A stretch of DNA of 64,000 nt from WAOL01 sp964399035. Lineage in GTDB: Archaea > Thermoproteota > Thermoprotei_A > Sulfolobales > NBVN01. The notes under the pieces were generated by a model. It searched no databases. It saw only the letters and a list, made by a program, of their open reading frames with translations, and was not told the DNA's origin. The stretch is taken from contig CAYNPH010000048.1 in NCBI GenBank assembly GCA_964399035.1, positions 14,081 to 78,080 of the forward strand. The letters run 5' to 3'. Positions 58,025 to 64,000 of this stretch are shown piece after piece. A program made the position numbers and the translations under genes. Every line of letters starts with the position of its first letter. The stretch's first letter is position 1.

Positions 58025-58984
58025 TCATGACATCGTAAGTATTTCTTGCGCTAGGCGTTCTGCCCCATCGGGGTACGATGGAGGCTTGCGTGATTCGGAT
58101 TTCTCGAGGGCCTTCAAGATGTTTTCGGGGGTTATGTCCTCAATGACTACAGCATTGATTTTCTTTGCAAGTATTCTGGCATCTTCCCATCCGGCGGTGA
58201 GTGTCCACTCGGGGTTAGGGACTATTATGACTGGCTTACCGTACGTTAGTGCCGCGTCTATAACGGTCTTCCCTAAATGGCTCACAACGATCCTCGCACC
58301 CGCGATCCAGCGGCCGAAGTCCGGGTCGAACTGAAACACTTCCCAGTCTGGGTGTGCCTTCCTGTAAGGTTCGGGATTAACGCGGCCGGTCTGGAGGACT
58401 ACGTTCTTTAGATCTAGCTTGGAGAAGGCGTCAAATAATATTTTGTGGCCGTATGTCCCGCCAGTGACTAATATGTAACCCTTATCTTCAGGTTCATACT
58501 CTGGGAGTTCATAGAAGGGACCATAAACCCTTCCCTTAGGGTGGATCTTAAGTTGCTCCTCCCACTGAAGCACGGTTACGTGGCTAAAGGGCCTTAACCA
58601 CCTAGCGCTTAAGCTGGGCCTCGTGAATCTAACAGAGCTTTCAATGTTGTAGACTTTGAGCCCTTTCATCCAAGCTATTATTGCTGGTGGCACGCTATGA
58701 TTACTACCAGTACTGACAAGCACGTCATACGAACCCTTAATCTTCCTAAGACTCTCGATGAAAGCTCCGGGCATGCGTGCCAGCAGTTTTGCCGTGGAAT
58801 CCCTGGGCCCGCGTGGTTTAGATACCTCGATAACCCTCCCGTACTTGGATACCTTACTTTCGGTCCATCGATCCCCTCTAGGAATTATGAACACTAACTC
58901 GGCGTGGCGATACAATCTCTGTGCAAGAGCCACAGCGTAACCAGTGTGCCCACCTCCACTAGCGGTTATTAGCACCCTGACCAT
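58025..58984 (-). CDS. Alg14-Alg13-type glycosyltransferase fusion
   Basis: This 319-residue GT-B glycosyltransferase of the MurG/Alg13-14 family has an N-terminal half like Alg14 (VLITASGGGHTGYAVALAQRL, VLVSTGSNHSVPPAIIAW) and a C-terminal half like Alg13 (YILVTGGTYGHKILFDAF, VVSHLGKTVIDAALTYGKPVI). The latter is the sugar-nucleotide-binding part. In eukaryotes the halves are separate and add the second GlcNAc to dolichol-PP-GlcNAc; here a single chain probably does the same in archaeal N-glycan assembly. Single gene, convergent with tRNA-Ser. Confidence 0.82.
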   Translation of the reverse strand: MVRVLITASGGGHTGYAVALAQRLYRHAELVFIIPRGDRWTESKVSKYGRVIEVSKPRGPRDSTAKLLARMPGAFIESLRKIKGSYDVLVSTGSNHSVPPAIIAWMKGLKVYNIESSVRFTRPSLSARWLRPFSHVTVLQWEEQLKIHPKGRVYGPFYELPEYEPEDKGYILVTGGTYGHKILFDAFSKLDLKNVVLQTGRVNPEPYRKAHPDWEVFQFDPDFGRWIAGARIVVSHLGKTVIDAALTYGKPVIIVPNPEWTLTAGWEDARILAKKINAVVIEDITPENILKALEKSESRKPPSYPDGAERLAQEILTMS

Positions 58985-59223
58985 TACTTAAGCCCAACGT
59001 AGACTAACATAATTAAGATAATAACTTAATGTCTCATCTAGACACGCGCCATACCTGACTGGAGTAAAGCGTAGTGAATGCGCTAGGCTACCTAGATTCC
59101 GGTCACATGCGATGGAATATAAGATAATGCAAGAGAAATTCCGGTAGTTATTAAGGATTTCTGAGGTAACTTTTTGACTGAAGGTGAGGAGTAAGTAAGA
59201 GGCAGAGGAGGTGATTAGGCAAA

Positions 59224-60972
59224 ATGTTCGTAAGAGTAAATCATGCGAGGATGTTAAGGAAACTAAAAGAAGAGAAAAACGCAAGTAAGTTATCAACGTC
59301 AAACATCATTGCTAGAAGAGAATTCTCCAGGGTAGTGATGGAATTACACGTAATGGGTCTAGCGAAAATAAGCGGGGATGACATCGTAATAACATCTGCT
59401 GGTGAACACATAGTAAAGGCATTCGAAGCAATCAACGTGCCAGAGGATAAAATACCGGATCCCTGGATAAACTCGGCGGTGATCTACGCCCTTGAGCTTG
59501 CTGAGCTAACCGGGTATGTGCCTAAGCTGTGGGAAGACATGCTTGAAGCTAGAGGATTATGGAGTAACGGACTAACCAAAGCAGCTACTGAGGTACTAGA
59601 GGCTTACAGAAGAGCACGCCCGTTGATATACGTAACCCCCGAGATAGCAGAATTCCTCATAGGCCTACCGCCTGGCCCGGCCCCGCTCGATGAACTCATC
59701 GCATTTAGAGACTCCGGCGGTTACGGGCACAACGTAGTCAACGCATTAGAGGCAACCAGGCTCCTTAGAATATCACCACCAACACCAGAGGGAAGCACGT
59801 ACATCTTAACACCAGTAGGCAGGAAGGTTCGTCGGGCCTTACTAAGGACACCGATCTACGACTCAGTAATTATAATAGATGAGAGGATCGTGGACCTGAT
59901 GCAAAAGAAGGACCTGAGCGAAGCAGAGGTAAACGAACTAGAACGCATGCACCTTAAATCAGGAACGGAAACAACGAGCATGGGTAAGGAGCTTATCGAA
60001 AGCTATAAAGAACAAATTAAGGTGAAGGACGTAATAGTGCCGTTCTCTATATCTGTTGAGGAACTTGCAGTCATGAAAGCGATTGAGGAGTTCACCAAGA
60101 AGTACTCACCTGAGGAGCCAGTGCCCACGTACAGTGACTTAAGAGATAAGGTCCCTGGAGTCAACTTGGGTGAGATCCTCCATCTACTCGAAGCTAAGGA
60201 ACTAGTAAAAAGGGTTGAGAAGCGTTCGAAAGACACTTACGAACTGACAGATATTGGCTTAGAAGTTCTTTCCAAATTCAGAGACCTTGACAGGAGCATT
60301 ACATCATCAGCGGTTAAATCAGCTACGTACACAGTAACTGGACGCCCTCCAAAGGCAGAATGGGTTAAGGAAGGCAGGGAGTTAGGTATAATATTTAACG
60401 ACATAACCGAACGAGGCTGGTTCCTCATAAATATCGCGAAGAGGATTCACAAGAAGCCCTTCCTAACGATATATGACGCAAACATAGTACATAAGGTTCC
60501 AACAAAAGGGATGAAAATAGATGAACTAACAAAAAACATCGCTAACACATTAAATGCAGACGAGAATGGTGTTATCAGAGCAATATCTGAGGCAGAATCA
60601 AAGGGCTTAGTTGACGTCCTGCCAAACGACGTGGTGGTGCTCACACAACTCGGGAGAACAGTAAAGGACGTAATATCAATGGCATCAACTAATGAGTTAC
60701 TGAAGTCAAGAATATCGATAACACCTACACACTATAACGTACTACTAATCATTAAGGAGAACATAAGGATCCTCAAGAAACTATACACGCAAAAAGACCT
60801 GAAAACTCTGATAAATGAAGAAGTTAAGATAATCTACAATAATATAAAGAAAGTTACAAGCATTTCGGTTAACGAAATAAAGAAAACTTTACAACAGTTA
60901 CGAGCATACGGACTCTTAGGACGTACTGGGGTAACAGAAGCTGGGGAATTACTCCTAAAGGCCTATATGTGA
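59224..60972 (+). CDS. DUF505-like protein with repeated winged-helix units
   Basis: The 582-residue protein contains at least four winged-helix-like segments, each ending in a strand pair like the LTxxGxxV wing. Examples are DDIVITSAGEHIVKAF, STYILTPVGRKVRRAL, DTYELTDIGLEVLSKF, NDVVVLTQLGRTVKDV and RTGVTEAGELLLKAYM. It looks like the crenarchaeal DUF505 family, whose role is not known to me. The repeated unit suggests nucleic-acid or protein scaffolding. GAGGTGAT precedes ATG; the upstream 239-nt gap holds a TATA-like TTATTAAG near 59148. It lies directly before the pilin-like genes, with a T-rich stop between. Confidence 0.75.
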   Translation: MFVRVNHARMLRKLKEEKNASKLSTSNIIARREFSRVVMELHVMGLAKISGDDIVITSAGEHIVKAFEAINVPEDKIPDPWINSAVIYALELAELTGYVPKLWEDMLEARGLWSNGLTKAATEVLEAYRRARPLIYVTPEIAEFLIGLPPGPAPLDELIAFRDSGGYGHNVVNALEATRLLRISPPTPEGSTYILTPVGRKVRRALLRTPIYDSVIIIDERIVDLMQKKDLSEAEVNELERMHLKSGTETTSMGKELIESYKEQIKVKDVIVPFSISVEELAVMKAIEEFTKKYSPEEPVPTYSDLRDKVPGVNLGEILHLLEAKELVKRVEKRSKDTYELTDIGLEVLSKFRDLDRSITSSAVKSATYTVTGRPPKAEWVKEGRELGIIFNDITERGWFLINIAKRIHKKPFLTIYDANIVHKVPTKGMKIDELTKNIANTLNADENGVIRAISEAESKGLVDVLPNDVVVLTQLGRTVKDVISMASTNELLKSRISITPTHYNVLLIIKENIRILKKLYTQKDLKTLINEEVKIIYNNIKKVTSISVNEIKKTLQQLRAYGLLGRTGVTEAGELLLKAYM

Positions 60973-60995
60973 TTTTAGAGTTAGATTCTCCTAAG

Positions 60996-61023
60996 TTTAT
61001 TTTTTATCATTAATCTATTTTTG
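60996..61023 (+). terminator. T-rich terminator after the DUF505-like gene
   Basis: TTTATTTTTTATCATTAATC followed by TATTTTTGG is a U-rich termination region 24 nt after the stop. Confidence 0.5.
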
Positions 61024-61080
61024 GCTTTTAGGATAATGAAAATTTATTTAACTAGGGATAAGTAATTAACTTTCTTTTAT

Positions 61081-61108
61081 AGGTTATTATGCGATATCTT
61101 AATAACCT
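61081..61108 (+). promoter_or_regulatory. 28-bp inverted repeat upstream of the pilin-like genes
   Basis: AGGTTATTA (61081-61089) and TAATAACCT (61100-61108) are perfect 9-bp arms around a 10-bp spacer. A TATA-like CTTTTATA (61074-61081) overlaps the first base of the left arm, and the predicted transcript start (about 61104) falls inside the right arm. The layout suits a repressor operator. Confidence 0.45.
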
Positions 61109-61156
61109 AATTAAGTTAACACTAAACATGGGGGTGCGTTAAAGATTAAGGAAATA

Positions 61157-62968
61157 ATGTTTCATATAAGACGTCGGCGTAGGGGACTCTCATCTATCGT
61201 AGGTGGCATAATAATTACAAGCTTAGCTGTGTTAATACTAGGTACACTATTCGTTGTAGGATTACAGAGTACCAGAAGCGTGCAGGAAGCGAACATTCTA
61301 GCAAATAAGATTCAAACGGAAATAAAGTTGACAACAGTGACAGCGTCCGAGAATATAACAGGTAATGCTAAATACTTGACGTTAAAGAATACTGGCCCTG
61401 TACGTGCTCTCCTAAAGTGGTTGATAATAAATGTGAACGGTAGTAAAATAGCTCTAGATCTCTATGGTTTTGTCAAGAATCCGTCAGCGCTAAATAACCT
61501 AGGTATCTATTTAGTAAGCTACTATAAACTGAGTAATGTAAGTATTCAAAATAATGATGGCGTACTAATACTAGAGCCAGGCGGTTATATAACGTTGAAG
61601 ATGCCTTATAACCTTGTACCCAAAGAGGTGATTACTGCTGAAGGCAAAATTATAAATATAGAATACCAAGCATTACTCCCTAACGCTACTGTTGCTCAAA
61701 CAGCAACAAGTGTTGTTGTGTGGCCCATTAATTTAGCCACATTAGTTTCGGGAATACTTACTAATGCATCGTCATCAGGAAGTGTATTATCCGTTAACGC
61801 ATCAGAAATACAGCAACCAACGCAAAATTCATTAGGTACTGGTATGATGAGATATAATCATTATCTTGTCCTAGCATATGACTTGAAAGATGTAACAATA
61901 AAACTTTCAGGCCAGTTCAATGGTGCTCGAGGTTTCTGGTATGGGGATGCTTTAATAGGATTGGATCCAACCTGGACTCGTGTGCGAAGTGGACCTGCAA
62001 CTTATACCATAGGGTTAACAACGTTCATGCCGGGATGTTATCAATGTAATATTCTTACTGTTACGTTTGCTAATGGAACACAAAAGGTATTCCACATGGA
62101 TTATGACTTTAGCGACGGATGGCGTATGGTTATTCTAGGTTTTGTGCCTTCCTCATCTACGGATCTTGAACTGCGTTATTCGAATCCAAAATACGGGATC
62201 AATGCTGATTTGACTGGTATTAATGCACTAGGTATTTGGTGGGACTATGGAGAGAGAGAAAATTATGAAGATGGTGGGCAAGCATGGATTTATGCTAACG
62301 GTACTGCTAAAGAAGTACTAATATATAAGGCAGTTCCCGGGGCATTCGTGGAATTTAGTTACAGACCATTCTTCTATACCATGGATGTAGATAATGATGG
62401 TATTCCAGAATTCATATTTAGTACTGAAGATGCGGGACCGGGATGGGCTGGGACATGTAATGATTACGCATTAAGGGCAGGTAGTATGTGGCCCCTAAGA
62501 AGTAGTTTGTTAATGGATGACTGGTCTGTTAAACCTTTCTGGATCAATATAACGGGTTCCGCCTATCAGATACCTGGCTTAAAATATGCAATGGTTACCG
62601 TAGCGATCAGAGTGTATTTCCATGATAATCTGGGCGATGATGTAAATGAAGTAGATTACGCAAACAGAACGATATTTGGAATATACCTGATTAGTTCTTC
62701 TGGTAAAATAGTGTCCGCAAGGGAGTATGATTATCAGGAACTCGCTGCCTTAGAGGATACATATCCCCCGAACAGGAACTTCTTTGTAATGAATGTACCG
62801 CTAATTGTGCCGGATCTTAATGATACTTATCATATAGGCATAATGTTCCAAGACCCATATGATGACTGTTATCACACATACTATAATGCAGGACTACAAG
62901 GTTATGATGACGGGGATTTTACTGTAGCTATAGAATGGCTTGGGCTGACATTTTACGCTAGACCATAG
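61157..62968 (+). CDS. Secreted protein with class III (type IV pilin) signal, 603 aa
   Basis: The N-terminus FHIRRRRRGLSSIVGGIIIT followed by a hydrophobic helix (about 12-36) fits a PibD/archaeal prepilin peptidase site, cut between Gly and Leu. The mature protein would have an N-terminal filament-forming helix and a very large ectodomain. The ectodomain has Asn-x-Ser/Thr sequons, aromatic-rich segments (YRPFFYTMDVDNDGIPEFIF, with an Asp-rich DVDNDG loop like a calcium site), and cysteines in CYQC, TCND and DDCYH. Most archaeal pilins are far shorter. It could be an adhesin pilin or a bindosome-like surface protein. Base composition is richer in A+T than neighbours. It forms a pair with the next gene (18-nt gap). 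Confidence 0.75.
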   Translation: MFHIRRRRRGLSSIVGGIIITSLAVLILGTLFVVGLQSTRSVQEANILANKIQTEIKLTTVTASENITGNAKYLTLKNTGPVRALLKWLIINVNGSKIALDLYGFVKNPSALNNLGIYLVSYYKLSNVSIQNNDGVLILEPGGYITLKMPYNLVPKEVITAEGKIINIEYQALLPNATVAQTATSVVVWPINLATLVSGILTNASSSGSVLSVNASEIQQPTQNSLGTGMMRYNHYLVLAYDLKDVTIKLSGQFNGARGFWYGDALIGLDPTWTRVRSGPATYTIGLTTFMPGCYQCNILTVTFANGTQKVFHMDYDFSDGWRMVILGFVPSSSTDLELRYSNPKYGINADLTGINALGIWWDYGERENYEDGGQAWIYANGTAKEVLIYKAVPGAFVEFSYRPFFYTMDVDNDGIPEFIFSTEDAGPGWAGTCNDYALRAGSMWPLRSSLLMDDWSVKPFWINITGSAYQIPGLKYAMVTVAIRVYFHDNLGDDVNEVDYANRTIFGIYLISSSGKIVSAREYDYQELAALEDTYPPNRNFFVMNVPLIVPDLNDTYHIGIMFQDPYDDCYHTYYNAGLQGYDDGDFTVAIEWLGLTFYARP

Positions 62969-62986
62969 GGATGGGGTGGGTTAAAA

Positions 62987-63658
62987 ATGTACATAGCAAG
63001 AAGTAGGAGGGCTCAGTCCGAACTTATCGGTGCGTTAATAATGATAGCTGCGGTGTTAGCTATAGGTGCTGCACTACTTTCACTTTACACGTCAACAACT
63101 TCGGCTGAACGTGCAGCAGCAAACCGTGAAGTATTTTTATCTAGGGAGGCCTCTATGACGCTTCTTTTGGGTAAGGTTGATGTAGCGCCTTATGATAAAG
63201 TAGTAGTGCTTTCTCGTAAAGTAGCTCCTGCTAACCTATATATACTAGTAGTAGGCACCTACGACCTAAAATATGGGTTTAAATATTTGGTGAGAGGCGT
63301 TGACTATGAATTTCAAGTTGCTAATACATCATCTGGCACAGTGTACTTCAATTTGACTGCTGATAATATAAGTCAGTGGTCTACTCCTACAGCTGTAGTT
63401 GTTAGTAGCGACTACATTTACGTGAAAGATATTAGAATAGGTGAGATGAGTTACGGGATGCTAACTAATAAGATAGGTGGAAAGCAGTTTGTTACATTAT
63501 ATAAGATAAGGGTATATCCTCAAGAGTCGGTATTGGCTAGGATTAAATTACTTGAATCACCGTCAGTTCTTGGGATAGATACCCTATGGATAAAGGTGTT
63601 AGTAGAGTATAATGGGAAGTATTATCAAATAGCAGAAACTTTCTTTTCTTTAAGCTAA
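62987..63658 (+). CDS. Pilin-like protein with class III signal, 223 aa
   Basis: The start MYIARSRRAQSELIGALIMI with a following hydrophobic stretch (about 12-34) fits the archaeal class III signal (R-A cut before Q-S). The mature part is beta-rich, with VVVLSRKVAPANLYILVVG, YLVRGVDYEFQVANTSSGTV and WIKVLVEYNGKYYQIAETFF. It lies 18 nt behind the 603-aa gene in the same operon and may be its minor pilin or filament partner. No pilus ATPase or membrane protein is in the window. Confidence 0.75.
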   Translation: MYIARSRRAQSELIGALIMIAAVLAIGAALLSLYTSTTSAERAAANREVFLSREASMTLLLGKVDVAPYDKVVVLSRKVAPANLYILVVGTYDLKYGFKYLVRGVDYEFQVANTSSGTVYFNLTADNISQWSTPTAVVVSSDYIYVKDIRIGEMSYGMLTNKIGGKQFVTLYKIRVYPQESVLARIKLLESPSVLGIDTLWIKVLVEYNGKYYQIAETFFSLS

Positions 63659-63687
63659 TCTGCTAACTTAGTTACCGAGAGGAGTTG

Positions 63688-63710
63688 TTGAATTTATTTT
63701 ATTATTTTAC
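63688..63710 (+). terminator. T-rich terminator after the pilin-like genes
   Basis: TTGAATTTATTTTATTATTT has repeated T runs 30 nt beyond the stop codon. Confidence 0.5.
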
Positions 63711-63744
63711 TATATATTGTAGGTAGTGAGAATATCTGAGAAAC

Positions 63745-63805
63745 CCCAATGATGAAAAGAGGGTCTTGCGACGTGATGGATGACTTAAGCCGGAAATGCT
63801 GAGGG
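63745..63805 (+). ncRNA. C/D-box guide RNA (D)
   Basis: C box ATGATGA is at 63749-63755, a 12-nt guide follows, then degenerate D' GCGA at 63768-63771, C' GTGATGG at 63773-63779 and D CTGA at 63799-63802. CCC (63745-63747) pairs with GGG (63803-63805) across one unpaired A. TATATATT at 63711-63718 lies 27 nt before the predicted start near 63741. The D guide next to the box predicts CAUUUCCGGCUU; target not recognised. Confidence 0.6.
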
Positions 63806-63860
63806 ACGTACCTTGAATTTAAGTAAAAATTTTGCAGTTATATAACTGATAAGGGTAGCC

Positions 63861-63939
63861 TGGTGCGGCGGCCGGGATTTGAACCCGGGACCTCCGGCTT
63901 GGAAGGCCGGCGTCCTAGACCAGGCTAGACGACCGCCGC
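63861..63939 (-). tRNA. tRNA-Gly (anticodon TCC)
   Basis: Minus strand: acceptor GCGGCGG, D-arm GTCTAGCCTGGTCTAGGAC, anticodon stem CCGGC/GCCGG with loop CTTCCAA (anticodon TCC). The T-arm has GGGTTCAAATCCC, the discriminator is A, and CCA is encoded (63863-63861). No intron. Confidence 0.95.
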
Positions 63940-63962
63940 CATACAATTTAGGGACGTAGGGG

Positions 63963-63970
63963 GTTTAAGC
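63963..63970 (-). promoter_or_regulatory. TATA box of tRNA-Gly
   Basis: On the minus strand GCTTAAAC is centred 27 nt before the tRNA 5' end at 63939, so the primary transcript should start at the mature end. Confidence 0.6.
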
Positions 63971-64000
63971 TTTTAGTGCCTCAGACTACCAAGAAGGCTG

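Noticed and set aside
1..64000. CRISPR arrays, insertion sequences, integrated elements
   Set aside because: No regularly spaced repeats, transposase-like proteins or attachment-site duplications near the two tRNA genes were seen.

Overview
The window is a chromosomal segment of a hyperthermophilic archaeon of the Thermoproteota (Crenarchaeota). Reverse gyrase, two Alba proteins, an archaeal thermosome, a CdvABC (ESCRT-III/Vps4) division cluster, archaeal or eukaryotic-type ribosomal proteins and a cbf5 gene interrupted by a tRNA-type intron all point there. The Cdv cluster argues for the Desulfurococcales/Sulfolobales/Acidilobales side rather than Thermoproteales. I cannot name the genus. 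No CRISPR array, insertion sequence or prophage is visible. Genes are densely packed on both strands, often with overlapping ends, and no gene-free stretch exceeds about 260 bases.

Layout. 1-10.4 kb: partial hexulose-6-phosphate synthase, alba1, an XPB-type helicase, a stand-alone Lrp C-terminal (RAM) domain protein, indolepyruvate:ferredoxin oxidoreductase (iorAB), CTP synthase and NAD(P)HX repair enzyme. 10.4-28.8 kb: reverse gyrase, alba2, an Sm protein, SAM synthetase, Rio2 kinase with a DUF460 protein, a PhoU-like/PiT phosphate transport pair, a tandem Sm/Hfq-like protein, a PP-loop protein that has lost its PP-loop, thermosome, RpoK, a site-2 protease, a second type IA topoisomerase and signal peptidase. 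28.8-37.8 kb: a Cren7-like zinc-ribbon protein, enolase, cdvABC, protein disulfide oxidoreductase, a PPP phosphatase, diphthine synthase and a DUF357-cytidylyltransferase. 37.8-57.9 kb: the S10/spc ribosomal super-operon, rearranged into blocks. L3-L4-L23-L2 lie on the minus strand; the SPOUT methyltransferase and S19 lie on the plus strand; rtcB and an unknown gene are inserted on the minus strand; the long block from L22 to cbf5, including secY, adk, an EMC3-like insertase and cmk, follows on the plus strand. 57.9-64 kb: tRNA-Ser, an Alg14-Alg13 fusion, a DUF505-like multi-winged-helix protein, two proteins with class III (pilin-type) signal peptides and tRNA-Gly.

The best observations are these. 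(1) A 27-nt intron in cbf5 has a perfect bulge-helix-bulge and splits the codon of the catalytic aspartate; the splicing ligase RtcB is encoded in the same window. (2) Five intergenic elements have C/D-box guide RNA architecture. Guides in two of them match conserved 23S rRNA as I remember it, and four share the same terminal-stem geometry. (3) One protein has two tandem Sm/Hfq-like folds. (4) A TtuA/Ncs6-like protein has a destroyed PP-loop and sits in an operon with a small unknown protein. (5) Repeat or palindrome elements sit at the promoters of iorA, the pilin-like genes and a tiny membrane protein. (6) A 38-residue basic protein lies in the ribosomal locus. Many first genes appear to be leaderless or nearly so: TATA-like boxes centre about 27 nt before the start codon.
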